Assembly: GCF_026262505.1 (NCBI RefSeq)
Contig: NC_067207.1
Location: forward strand, 9,640,082-9,704,081
Direction of reading: 5' to 3'
DNA from: Trichomonas vaginalis G3
Taxonomy: Eukaryota > Parabasalia > Trichomonadida > Trichomonadidae
Length of the DNA: 64,000 nucleotides
In this document: positions 40,235 through 49,507 of the stretch, piece after piece
Position numbering within the stretch: the stretch's first letter is position 1
Layout: each line of letters begins with the position of its first letter
Notes under the pieces: model-generated
Told to the model about the DNA's origin: nothing
Database searches by the model: none
What the model saw: only the letters and a program-made list of their open reading frames with translations
Program-made: the position numbers and the translations under genes

Positions 40235-43186
40235 TTGCAAAAGACCCAGCAACCATATGCACCACATATTACGAAACAGAAGATATATCAGTGGTTATTA
40301 GCTCACAATTTGCAGAAATATTATAAACCGACAAGATATTATATTACTTTTGACTTTGAAACATTAGAGACTAAAGAAGAATTACAACTTTCTGAGTGTG
40401 CAACTTTGAATGCTTACTTAAAACCATTCATGGTATCATCAACGGTTAAATTAAACGATAAAACATATACGAGGAATTTTTGCTTAACTTCGAGTGATTC
40501 TTTTATTTCTGATTGGATTGAGTTTTTATTTTCAACCTGTTCATTAGTTGTTGAATCAAATATGGGTCAATACAATGAATTATTGAAGTCGCAAACGGCG
40601 GGGACTTTGTCCCATACATTAAATGAAAAACAGAAGGAAGCATTTAAAGAACTTCTAGATGAGGAATTCAATAAAGTGAATATCATAGGTTTTAATTCGG
40701 GAAAGTTTGATTTAAATTTAATTCTTCGTGATTTAAACACTGCAAAATGGAAAATAAAATCAATGCTGGGTTCTTCTTCTCAATTTAAGCAAGTCATTGT
40801 AAAGAAAACAAACGCTCCATATGAATTGAGATTTATTGACATCAGAAATTATATAGCGGGTGGGACATTAGACCAATTCACTCAAGATTTCGGAAACAAT
40901 AAATCACGTGTTAAATCCTTTTTTCCTTATCAATTCATCACGTGGGAAAATTACGAAGAAGAATTATATAAAGAGGAACCATTCACGAAAGATTCATTTT
41001 ATTCAGCATTAACTCAAGAAACTATATCAGATAGTGATTATCAAATATATCTCAATGATGCTAAAAACTTTAAGAATAGATTAGAATATTTTATTCATTA
41101 TTGCAATAAAGATGTTGAAATTATGATTGACCCAATTGATAAAATTATTGAAGAAACATTTGTTTATAAAATTGACATGCTTCATAATCTTTCTTTATCA
41201 TCGAATGCTTCAATGATTCGTTACGCTTTAGCATATAAAGACTTTAATCCTAATGAAAAATATCCTGAGGAAGAGATAGAATCAAGTTTTGAATTAACGA
41301 AAAAGTATTGGAAATATAAAATTGAATCATATAAGAAACAAGATGAAAAAGCAGAAAGAGATACTAAAAATAATGTTTCAATGGATGATTTTCAATACTA
41401 TCACGATTTAATCCTTTCATCTAAATGCAAAATGTGTGGTAAAGCGTTTACATATGCAAATAAACCAACATTGGATAGAATAGATAATGAAAAACCACAT
41501 ACCAAAGAAAATTGTCAGTTAATGTGTTGTTATTGCAATGTCGTAAAATCAAATAAAGATGAAGATGTTCAACGTTTAAGAATCAATTTAAGAAATTATG
41601 CATTAAAAAATAATTTACCAATGACTTTAGATTCAGTTGAAGCTTATCACATTCTCCATAATGGAATTACTGGTGGTTTATCAAATGTTCAACATAGAGT
41701 AAATCTTAAAGGAATCACGCACATTAATAAACTTTCATATAATCCAGAAACTAAAACTGTATCAAATGAGGACACTTCCAACATCATGACTCATTTCGTT
41801 GGTGTTGATTTTAATTCATTATATCCTTCATCATTTTCATCTAATCCTCATGATTTCATTCAATATACTGACCATAAAATGTATATGCCGGGAAGATTGA
41901 ATGGTGTTATCATTTGTGATACAGCAACAAAGAAAGCAAAAGCACTGGGAATAATTAAGAAGAAAAATACTTTATTCGTGGCTGAAGTAAAGGGTCACAT
42001 TGATGAAAAATACATTAATGATTACATAAACTTTTTACCGATAATAAGAAACTTAGATATTATCACAGATGAAAAAACAATTGGCAGTTTTATGTATAAT
42101 TACATGAAATCAAACAATCTACCAGTTGACCAGAAACAGAGGAAATTAACTCAGTTAGCATCAACACACAACCAATATCAACCATTTTCTTCTTATTATC
42201 TTTGGTATCTAATAGACAGATTTCATTTTATCATCGATGATATTCAATCAATTTTAACATTTACGAAAAACACTTGTTTTAATGAATTTGCGAACGAATT
42301 TATGAACGAAAGACAAAAGGCTGAATTAGAAGGAAATAAAGGAAAAAGTTTATTTTGCAAGATTTCACTTAATGGATCATATGGTTACGATGCAATGAAT
42401 ACACAAAATTACGCAAAGACTAAAATAATGAATGCACAGAAGGCACGCGTTGCATGTATGTCAAATAAGTTTAAAAACATAAGAGAAATAGGTGAAGATA
42501 CATATCAAGTGATGCTTAAAGATAGATTTTATAGATGTGATACATGTTTACAAGAGGCATTTTTTACTTTAGATAACGCAAAATACTGGTATTTAGTTTT
42601 CATTTATGATTTTATGTATAAATGCATGGATGTTAATCGTTTTCATTTCATTGAAGGTGATACTGATTCATCTTATTGGGCAATCGCTGGCGACCCAAAT
42701 CTTCCTAACACTCAAGCATTTCAAGCAATTGTTACCGATAAACAATTTTATGATAAAAACATTTTCAAATTCGCACCTTTTGATTTCTTCTGTTTTGATG
42801 AGAAATTTAAACCTAAATTAAAGAATAAAGCTGAAGAAAAAGCACATGAGAAAAAATTATTGGGTTTAGCAATTGAGAAACAAGGTGATAACATGGTTGC
42901 TTTATGCCCTAAGTGTTATACATCATTCAACGGTTCAATTGATGGAAGTGATTTTAAAAAGATTGCACAAAAAATGAAAGGTGTTAGTTTAAGGCAAAAT
43001 AAACAATTAACACCTAAAAATTATTTGGATATAATAAATGATAAAGTTATTTTCGATGGTCAGAATATTAATTTACAACTTAAAAACGGGTCAATGACTC
43101 GCTTAACAATCGGTAAGACTGCATTAACAGGAGCACACACTAAGGCTGTATGTTGTGAAAATGGATGTTGTATGCCATTTATTTAA
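40235..43186 (+). CDS. polB: Maverick protein-primed DNA polymerase B with HNH-like insert
   Basis: 983 residues, looks whole. It has an exonuclease motif TFDFETLE (about 39-44), polymerase motif A GVDFNSLYPS (about 523-532), motif B KISLNGSYGYDAM (about 708-720) and motif C EGDTDSSYW (about 807-815). Between exonuclease and palm, at about 397-445, lies a compact CxxC...CxxC unit with LDRIDNEKPHTKENCQLMCCYCN, the signature of HNH endonuclease-type zinc folds. The polymerase would copy the linear element from protein-primed ends. The insert may be an old homing endonuclease domain or part of the polymerase architecture in this lineage. Confidence 0.9.
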   Translation: MQKTQQPYAPHITKQKIYQWLLAHNLQKYYKPTRYYITFDFETLETKEELQLSECATLNAYLKPFMVSSTVKLNDKTYTRNFCLTSSDSFISDWIEFLFSTCSLVVESNMGQYNELLKSQTAGTLSHTLNEKQKEAFKELLDEEFNKVNIIGFNSGKFDLNLILRDLNTAKWKIKSMLGSSSQFKQVIVKKTNAPYELRFIDIRNYIAGGTLDQFTQDFGNNKSRVKSFFPYQFITWENYEEELYKEEPFTKDSFYSALTQETISDSDYQIYLNDAKNFKNRLEYFIHYCNKDVEIMIDPIDKIIEETFVYKIDMLHNLSLSSNASMIRYALAYKDFNPNEKYPEEEIESSFELTKKYWKYKIESYKKQDEKAERDTKNNVSMDDFQYYHDLILSSKCKMCGKAFTYANKPTLDRIDNEKPHTKENCQLMCCYCNVVKSNKDEDVQRLRINLRNYALKNNLPMTLDSVEAYHILHNGITGGLSNVQHRVNLKGITHINKLSYNPETKTVSNEDTSNIMTHFVGVDFNSLYPSSFSSNPHDFIQYTDHKMYMPGRLNGVIICDTATKKAKALGIIKKKNTLFVAEVKGHIDEKYINDYINFLPIIRNLDIITDEKTIGSFMYNYMKSNNLPVDQKQRKLTQLASTHNQYQPFSSYYLWYLIDRFHFIIDDIQSILTFTKNTCFNEFANEFMNERQKAELEGNKGKSLFCKISLNGSYGYDAMNTQNYAKTKIMNAQKARVACMSNKFKNIREIGEDTYQVMLKDRFYRCDTCLQEAFFTLDNAKYWYLVFIYDFMYKCMDVNRFHFIEGDTDSSYWAIAGDPNLPNTQAFQAIVTDKQFYDKNIFKFAPFDFFCFDEKFKPKLKNKAEEKAHEKKLLGLAIEKQGDNMVALCPKCYTSFNGSIDGSDFKKIAQKMKGVSLRQNKQLTPKNYLDIINDKVIFDGQNINLQLKNGSMTRLTIGKTALTGAHTKAVCCENGCCMPFI

Positions 43187-43400
43187 TACAATTTAAAATT
43201 TTATTTTTAATAAAATGCCACAGAAGAGACAAAAGGAACCGTTAATGATGCGATTCAATATGTAAATAATGGTTTTGATACTATGATTCAAAGAGGTGGG
43301 CACCCTTAAAACATTTATTTTATTTTTATATAAATGGATAACGCATATTTAGAAAATTTAATTGATGATTTAGTACTTAATCAAAATTTTCTTAATTATA

Positions 43401-44699
43401 GGGTGTCCAAAGGTGTGTTTAGCACAAACCTGAATACTGCGAATAGAAATAAACATGTTACATATATATAAAGTTTATTTAAATATAATCACCATTGGAT
43501 TCAATCACGCGTTCGCAGCGATCGATCCAGGCTTGAAAGACACGCTTTAAATCATCATGAGAAAATTGCTCAAATTGCTCTCTTACAAAATTTTCAAGAT
43601 CATCTGGACTCGCGAATTCGCGTCCTTCAGCTCTCTTTTTTAGCGTGCCGAATAAATAAAAGTCAGAGGGTGCAATATCAGGTGAATAAATTGGGTTTGG
43701 AACAACTTTGACATTGTTTTCCAACAAGTAATTCATTACCTTATGACTTTTGTGAACTCTTGAATTATCAAAATGAATTGCAAACTTTTGTTTTTGTTGT
43801 TTGGATTTCTCAAACTCATCAGAATTGATAATTTGAGTAAGAACATTGTCAATTAGATACTGAGCATTCATCGTATTAGGTTTTTGAAGAATATCAATTG
43901 CGATGATGCCATTCACGCCCCAAAAAACCGACAACATCATCATTGGTGTGTCAATTTTTTTCTTCGGGAATGTTTGCGGATTTTCATCCTTCGGGATCCA
44001 CATGATTTTGGCTTCTGTTGCATATTGAAACCAAGACTCGTCCCCTGTTACTAAAAAGCGAAACTTCTTGGATTGATACGCACGCAATATAGAGAGGAGC
44101 TCTTTCGAAGATTGGACTCTAGATTTTTTTTGAACTGAATTAAGGTTGTGCGGAACCCAACGTGTATACGCTAGTTTGTAGTTCAAATAATTGTGCAGAT
44201 AATAACTGACTGTTGTACGTGGTATCTTTGTCATCTCCTCTATCCTTCTGAGTGATGCTCTTGGGTCTTCATCTAGCGCTTGAAGAATTGCTTTGATTTT
44301 TCTTTGATCCGGCGATTTTTTGTCAATTTTTATGATGGGCGCCTTTTTGTTCATGAAGTGATACATCCTAACATGATACGTTACAGTGGAATAGCTAGGA
44401 GCATCCATACCGAAGCATTTTACCAATGTCTCGTAGATTTTTTACAGTCTTTGCATTTTTTTGCAAGAGCGAGGATGTTTTCTTTATGATTCATTAAAAA
44501 AATGAAAAAAATCCCGCCAAAATTTCCCGCGAAACCGCCTCTTGTCTCAAAATTCATTTTATATCCCGGCATGGCGCCAAAATACAACATACTCATCATA
44601 TACATATATTCATATTTTTTATTATATATTTATAATCAGCATATATCTCCTTTAATAGTCTCATATAGAGCGCTGTGCTAAACGCACCTTTGGACACCC
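43401..44699 (-). mobile_element. Mariner (Tvmar1-like) copy 1, inside the Maverick
   Basis: TA at 43399-43400 and 44700-44701 encloses 1299 bp. The ends GGGTGTCCAAAGGTG and its complement form TIRs of about 26 bp with one mismatch. It carries one transposase on the minus strand. It is nearly identical to copy 2 in opposite orientation, so both are recent insertions into the Maverick. Confidence 0.93.
43479..44426 (-). CDS. Mariner transposase (copy 1)
   Basis: 315 residues covering the second helix-turn-helix (SLRRIEEMTKIPRTTVSYYL) and the full DDE core: VTGDESWFQY (first Asp), IHFDNSRVHKSH (second Asp), YSPDIAPSDFYLFG (third Asp, 34 residues on, the mariner D34D spacing). The conserved WVPHNL linker is present. 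Expected N-terminal residues (MNHKENILALAKKCKDCKK) lie in another frame at 44420-44605, overlapping the start by seven bases, and the same arrangement is in copy 2. So either the protein starts at the internal Met or both copies descend from one frame-shifted source. Confidence 0.85.
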   Translation of the reverse strand: MVKCFGMDAPSYSTVTYHVRMYHFMNKKAPIIKIDKKSPDQRKIKAILQALDEDPRASLRRIEEMTKIPRTTVSYYLHNYLNYKLAYTRWVPHNLNSVQKKSRVQSSKELLSILRAYQSKKFRFLVTGDESWFQYATEAKIMWIPKDENPQTFPKKKIDTPMMMLSVFWGVNGIIAIDILQKPNTMNAQYLIDNVLTQIINSDEFEKSKQQKQKFAIHFDNSRVHKSHKVMNYLLENNVKVVPNPIYSPDIAPSDFYLFGTLKKRAEGREFASPDDLENFVREQFEQFSHDDLKRVFQAWIDRCERVIESNGDYI

Positions 44700-44701
44700 T
44701 A

Positions 44702-45435
44702 TATTATGAATTAAAATCATATCTCCAAAAACATAATAAAAATATAACGGGTGATGATATGGATTATTATTATCCGTATTATAAAAATGAAATTTTGAAA
44801 TATCATGATAAAATAATTTCTAAAATTAAAGACAAAATTAAAAATAATGAATATACAAAGGGAAAAACTAAATCACAACTTAAACAGTTGAAAGATTTCA
44901 AAAATAAAGTATTAACAGAAGAAGATATTGATGAATTATATAAATTATATAATCCCGAGCCGCAAAAGCCAAAGGAACAAAAGCCAAAGAAGAAAAAGCC
45001 GAAAACAACACCAAAAGAGAAAGTAGCAAATGTTCAACAGCTAAAGGTGCAAAACACCCAGGTCCTTCAGACCATAAATGATGCACAAGCTTTAATTTAT
45101 GATTCATTAGTTAAACCATATTCAGCCCGACTTTTAAATGAAGATCAACTTTTGGAATTCATCCTTCAACATAAACTCGAAGCGGAAAAGTATATCAAAC
45201 CTTTATATACAGCATATTTAAAACAAATGAATAGAATACATCCAGAATTAATGAAAGGAAAATCAACAACTAAAACTTCATCATCCAAAATCAAAGCAGA
45301 TAAAATTAAACCACTTGCAATACCAAAACCTCCAACGACAGTACCTCCTCCTTCAGTTATTCCTTCATCATTCACTTTATTATATCCATTTCAAACATTA
45401 AAGAAGCAAAAAGATTTTAAAAAGGATTTCAAGAT
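44702..45435 (+). pseudogene. Maverick segment between the two mariners
   Basis: This Maverick-derived sequence is bounded by the TA sites of two mariner insertions. It codes for a Lys/Pro-rich stretch (PEPQKPKEQKPKKKKPK) and a helical part with VANVQQLKVQNTQVLQTINDAQ, a phrase that resembles the start of the fibre-like gene at 51755 (LKAQSAQVLQTITYATYAYN). The role is unknown. The gene region is disrupted by the insertions. Confidence 0.6.
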
Positions 45436-45437
45436 AT

Positions 45438-46741
45438 AGGGTGTCCAAAGGTGCGTTTAGCACAGCGCTCTATATGAGACTATTAAAGGAGATATATGCT
45501 GATTATAAATATATAATAAAAAATATGAATATATGTATATGATGAGTATGTTGTATTTTGGCGCCATGCCGGGATATAAAATGAATTTTGAGACAAGAGG
45601 CGGTTTCGCGGGAAATTTTGGCGGGATTTTTTTCATTTTTTTAATGAATCATAAAGAAAACATCCTCGCTCTTGCAAAAAAATGCAAAGACTGTAAAAAA
45701 TCTACGAGACATTGGTAAAATGCTTCGGTATGGATGCTCCTAGCTATTCCACTGTAACGTATCATGTTAGGATGTATCACTTCATGAACAAAAAGGCGCC
45801 CATCATAAAAATTGACAAAAAATCGCCGGATCAAAGAAAAATCAAAGCAATTCTTCAAGCGCTAGATGAAGACCCAAGAGCATCACTCAGAAGGATAGAG
45901 GAGATGACAAAGATACCACGTACAACAGTCAGTTATTATCTGCACAATTATTTGAACTACAAACTAGCGTATACACGTTGGGTTCCGCACAACCTTAATT
46001 CAGTTCAAAAAAAATCTAGAGTCCAATCTTCGAAAGAGCTCCTCTCTATATTGCGTGCGTATCAATCCAAGAAGTTTCGCTTTTTAGTAACAGGGGACGA
46101 GTCTTGGTTTCAATATGCAACAGAAGCCAAAATCATGTGGATCCCGAAGGATGAAAATCCGCAAACATTCCCGAAGAAAAAAATTGACACACCAATGATG
46201 ATGTTGTCGGTTTTTTGGGGCGTGAATGGCATCATCGCAATTGATATTCTTCAAAAACCTAATACGATGAATGCTCAGTATCTAATTGACAATGTTCTTA
46301 CTCAAATTATCAATTCTGATGAGTTTGAGAAATCCAAACAACAAAAACAAAAGTTTGCAATTCATTTTGATAATTCAAGAGTTCACAAAAGTCATTAAGG
46401 TAATGAAATATTACTTGTTGGAAAACAATGTCAAAGTTGTTCCAAACCCAATTTATTCACCTGATATTGCACCCTCTGACTTTTATTTATTCGGCACGCT
46501 AAAAAAGAGAGCTGAAGGACGCGAATTCGCGAGTCCAGATGATCTTGAAAATTTTGTAAGAGAGCAATTTGAGCAATTTTCTCATGATGATTTAAAGCGT
46601 GTCTTTCAAGCCTGGATCGATCGCTGCGAACGCGTGATTGAATCCAATGGTGATTATATTTAAATAAACTTTATATATATGTAACATGTTTATTTCTATT
46701 CGCAGTATTCAGGTTTGTGCTAAACACACCTTTGGACACCC
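45438..46741 (+). mobile_element. Mariner (Tvmar1-like) copy 2, inside the Maverick
   Basis: 1304 bp between TA dinucleotides at 45436-45437 and 46742-46743, with the same TIRs as copy 1. It lies head to head with copy 1, 738 bp away. 1304 bp is, as I recall, the published Tvmar1 length. Confidence 0.93.
45712..46663 (+). pseudogene. Mariner transposase (copy 2), frameshifted
   Basis: Same protein as in copy 1, but a few extra bases just after IHFDNSRVHKSH (around 46396-46420) shift the frame, so the third Asp region is in a different frame from the first two. The N-terminal piece at 45533-45718 is out of frame as in copy 1. This copy is therefore non-functional, while its ends remain intact. 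Confidence 0.85.
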
Positions 46742-46743
46742 TA

Positions 46744-47324
46744 TATTAAATAAACCAACTGACCCAAAAATTCAAACATTAAAGGAAAAATTCAGTCGCC
46801 CTTCACTTGCCCCATATCCATATTTATACGAAATCGATCATCTGGAATATTCAAAAGGAAACGTTACTTATTTATTTGCCATTAACATTAACACTAGATA
46901 TTTATATTGCATTCCGGTGAAAGGGAAAACAGAACAGGAAACAAGAAGAGCTATACAATACTTACTAGATCATGAAAGAGTAGATAATATAAGGGGTGAT
47001 GGTGATAAAGGATTTCAGGCAGCTATGATTCATTATTTCCCACAAATTAATTTTTACTTTTCATCCTCTCCATATACGTTTCATAATAAAATAGTTGATG
47101 CGGTAATGAGAACTCTTAGAGATGCGTTAGGGGTTAACGGTCAGATATACTGGGATGGAAATCATGACTCCATCATACAGCAGTTAGTATATTATTACAA
47201 TAATACATGGCATAGAACTATAAACATGAAACCAGTGGAAATGAAAAATGATATTTCAAAAGAATGGGAATATATTAGAAAGCAAATGGAAAGGTTAAAT
47301 GATGTTAAACGTGAAACAAATTAA
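46744..47324 (+). pseudogene. Maverick integrase (rve) core region
   Basis: A retroviral-type integrase core is recognisable: YEIDHLEYSKGNVTYLFAININTRYLYCIPVKGKTEQE (first strand pair with the first acidic residue), NIRGDGDKGFQAAMIHY (second), and the VMRTLRDALG helix, then YYNNTWHRTINMKPVEM. It lies directly beside mariner copy 2, which has disrupted the region. Its role in the family is insertion of the element with a 6-bp duplication. Confidence 0.8.
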
Positions 47325-47333
47325 TTCGGGCTC

Positions 47334-47537
47334 ATGAATTTTAAACAAGGGGATAAAGTTTTGATTCATCTCGATTATGGAAAAACTGATAAATCAATGA
47401 CAAAAAGAAGACGAAGATTTGACACAATAGCTGAATTTGTTAGATATATTAACGGCAATGCATTAGTTGAAGTTGACAATAAATTAATAGAAATTCCGAT
47501 TTATTTTATTACTCCATTATATTTAAATAATATTTAA
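47334..47537 (+). CDS. Integrase-associated SH3/chromo-like small ORF
   Basis: 67 residues. MNFKQGDKVLIHLDYGKTDKSM followed by RRRFDTIAEFVRYINGNALVEVDNKLIEIPIYFITPLYL looks like the small beta barrel found after integrase cores in Mavericks and retroelements, which binds DNA or chromatin. It starts 9 bases after the integrase region. Confidence 0.6.
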   Translation: MNFKQGDKVLIHLDYGKTDKSMTKRRRRFDTIAEFVRYINGNALVEVDNKLIEIPIYFITPLYLNNI

Positions 47538-47555
47538 TTTTTTTTTTCGTAAGAA

Positions 47556-47876
47556 ATGAGTGACAACAAAGCAGCCAAGAGTCCTGATTCAATTAAGATT
47601 CAGAGTCCAGACAATGAATATAAAAAGAAACTAAACAGAATTAAATCAAAAATATGCTATTACAAAAAGAAGCCGCAATGCGGTGGGGCTGATGCCCATA
47701 AAACTAAAGGAACTGAAAACGATAAAGAGAGGAAAGAAATAATCGAAAAATTAGAAACTTACCGTTCAATCCTTAAACTGAGTGAAGCAAAAATAAAAGA
47801 ATTTAATAAAATAAATAAATTGATTGGAAGAGATGAATTTAATAAAGATGAATTTTTAAACTCTATCCAAATTTAA
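47556..47876 (+). CDS. Maverick small basic ORF
   Basis: 106 residues, Lys-rich and helical (EYKKKLNRIKSKICYYKKKPQCGGADAHK then a coiled segment). Product not recognised. Confidence 0.5.
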   Translation: MSDNKAAKSPDSIKIQSPDNEYKKKLNRIKSKICYYKKKPQCGGADAHKTKGTENDKERKEIIEKLETYRSILKLSEAKIKEFNKINKLIGRDEFNKDEFLNSIQI

Positions 47877-47879
47877 TTT

Positions 47880-48065
47880 TTATTCCTCTTCGACAACGTC
47901 TCTTCGAGACGCCGAACCCTTCTGGGTTCTTCTTTCCATCATTACTGCATAACCGCATCTTCTCGGTTTTCGTGGTTTGTTGTTTTTAATTTGTTCTTGC
48001 ATCATTTTTATCATTTCCTCCCTTGTTATGATTCGTGGTAAATTTTGAGCTTGTGGGGTATCCAT
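47880..48065 (-). CDS. Maverick small ORF
   Basis: 61 residues (MDTPQAQNLPRIITREEMIK onward), basic in the middle. Not recognised. It converges on the ORF at 47556 with 3 bases between the stops. Confidence 0.4.
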   Translation of the reverse strand: MDTPQAQNLPRIITREEMIKMMQEQIKNNKPRKPRRCGYAVMMERRTQKGSASRRDVVEEE

Positions 48066-48150
48066 TTATATAAAAATAAAATTTTGTTATCAGTTATTTT
48101 ATCATCATTTTATTAAGTTCATCTTTAGTTAATTTGAATGATAAGAAAAT

Positions 48151-48400
48151 TTATTTTTGAATAACTGAAGGTGTCACCACGTCACCATGTGTCACCTGGT
48201 TAATTAACTTCTCTTAAAATTACTGACAGCATGACATTTAGACAACAGGTACGAAAGGAGGAAGGCATTTATGAATTATTTTTGAATAACTGAAGGTGTC
48301 ACTACGTCACCATGTGTCACCTGGTTAATTAACTTCTCTTAAAATTACTGACAACATGACATTTAGACAACAGGTACGAAAGGAGGAAGGCATTTATGAA
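48151..48400. repeat. Two tandem 125-bp repeats
   Basis: Units 48151-48275 and 48276-48400 are nearly identical. Each contains GTCACC three times at short spacing (GGTGTCACCACGTCACCATG and onward), then TGGTTAATTAACTTCTC and a GAAAGGAGGAAGG tract. Inverted copies of the same unit lie at 48453-48532 and 49339-49484, on both sides of the KilA-N gene. Confidence 0.85.
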
Positions 48401-48591
48401 AACATTTACGAAACATTAACGTAAACATTTACGATAAAATTGATTTCCTGGACTGTTGTCAAAATGTCATGTTGTCAGTAATTTTAAGAGAAGTTAATTA
48501 ACCAGGTGACACATGGTGACGTGGTGACACCTAAAAACCATTAACGATAAAATATATTTTTGGTCGTTTATGACAAAAATAAATGGTTCAT

Positions 48592-49275
48592 TTACTCACA
48601 ATATTTTTGTACAAAACGACCCCAAACTTTTAACTTCTTTTCTGCAGTTTCTAATGCTATCTTAGCGAGTTCATATTCTCTAAATTCTCTCTTTAAATCT
48701 TCTTGTTCCCATTGGTCTAGTTCGTATGGAGAATCTCTATAACCATAACATATCTCACGTTCATGTTCTAATTGTTTTTCGCGCATTTTTCTAACTTCTT
48801 CTTCAAACAAATGTTTAGCATTCTCTACTGTATCTTCGAGTTCTTCTTCATCTAATTTCTCATGAACTTTCTTGTCTATGGAGTCCATAATATCTTTGAC
48901 ATAAAATGCATACTTTACAGAGCACCATTCAGCAACAAAATGAACGAGGTCAGGATGTATGTAAATACCTTTGAATTCATTTATAACACCCTTAGTAAGC
49001 TCATAAAATGCTTGTTTTGAGGTCGAGCCACTTTTGGCTTGACCGTATTCTTTCATCCAAAACTCAAGAATTTCCTGCATTTTAGCACTATTGAGAAATC
49101 TGTTTAAATGGTTTAACTTTCCTGCTTCTCTTGCCATCTTTGTTGCATTAATGTAACCATCCTTGTCTCTACGTAAGACTTCAATACCATTATAAGTGCC
49201 TTTTGTGAATGTTTCGCCATTAGATTTGTTCGTGAATGTTTTTGCTTCGACTGACATTTCTGTTCTTACATACAA
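48592..49275 (-). CDS. KilA-N domain protein
   Basis: 227 residues. A KilA-N domain spans about 15-120: TFTKGTYNGIEVLRRDKDGYINATKMAREAGK, LNRFLNSAKMQEIL, GVINEFKGIYIHPDLVHFVAEWCSVKYAF. The C-terminal half is a charged coiled coil. KilA-N is a DNA-binding domain of large DNA viruses and phages and is known from trichomonad genomes. The gene is bracketed by copies of a GGTGAC-containing repeat (48453-48532 and 49339-49415 are direct repeats of each other), which suggests either an autoregulatory operator or a mobile cassette inside the Maverick. Confidence 0.87.
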   Translation of the reverse strand: MYVRTEMSVEAKTFTNKSNGETFTKGTYNGIEVLRRDKDGYINATKMAREAGKLNHLNRFLNSAKMQEILEFWMKEYGQAKSGSTSKQAFYELTKGVINEFKGIYIHPDLVHFVAEWCSVKYAFYVKDIMDSIDKKVHEKLDEEELEDTVENAKHLFEEEVRKMREKQLEHEREICYGYRDSPYELDQWEQEDLKREFREYELAKIALETAEKKLKVWGRFVQKYCE

Positions 49276-49338
49276 AATAAAAAAATAAAAATAATTTTAA
49301 AACTAACTTTATTTTTGGACTGCATCAAATTTCCTGGA

Positions 49339-49484
49339 CTGTTGTCAAAATGTCATGTTGTCAGTAATTTTAAGAGAAGTTAATTAATCTGGTGACATGG
49401 TGACGTGGTGACACCATCAGTTCTTCAAAAATAATTCATAAATGCCTTCCTCCTTTCGTACCTGTTGTCTAAATGTCATGTTGT
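49339..49484. repeat. Second KilA-N flanking repeat
   Basis: Two stretches of the 125-bp unit in inverted orientation: 49339-49415 (CTGTTGTCAAAATGTCATG ... GGTGACACC) and about 49422-49484 (CTTCAAAAATAATTCATAAA ... CATGTTGT). The first matches 48453-48532 in the same orientation. Confidence 0.8.
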
Positions 49485-49507
49485 TCGCTCTTTTGGAGCT
49501 CAGGACT

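Noticed and set aside
43297-43308. GGGCACCCTTAA inside the Maverick, identical to a Kolobok-type end
   Set aside because: No partner end or TTAA on the other side was found within reach; probably chance or part of a small Maverick frame.
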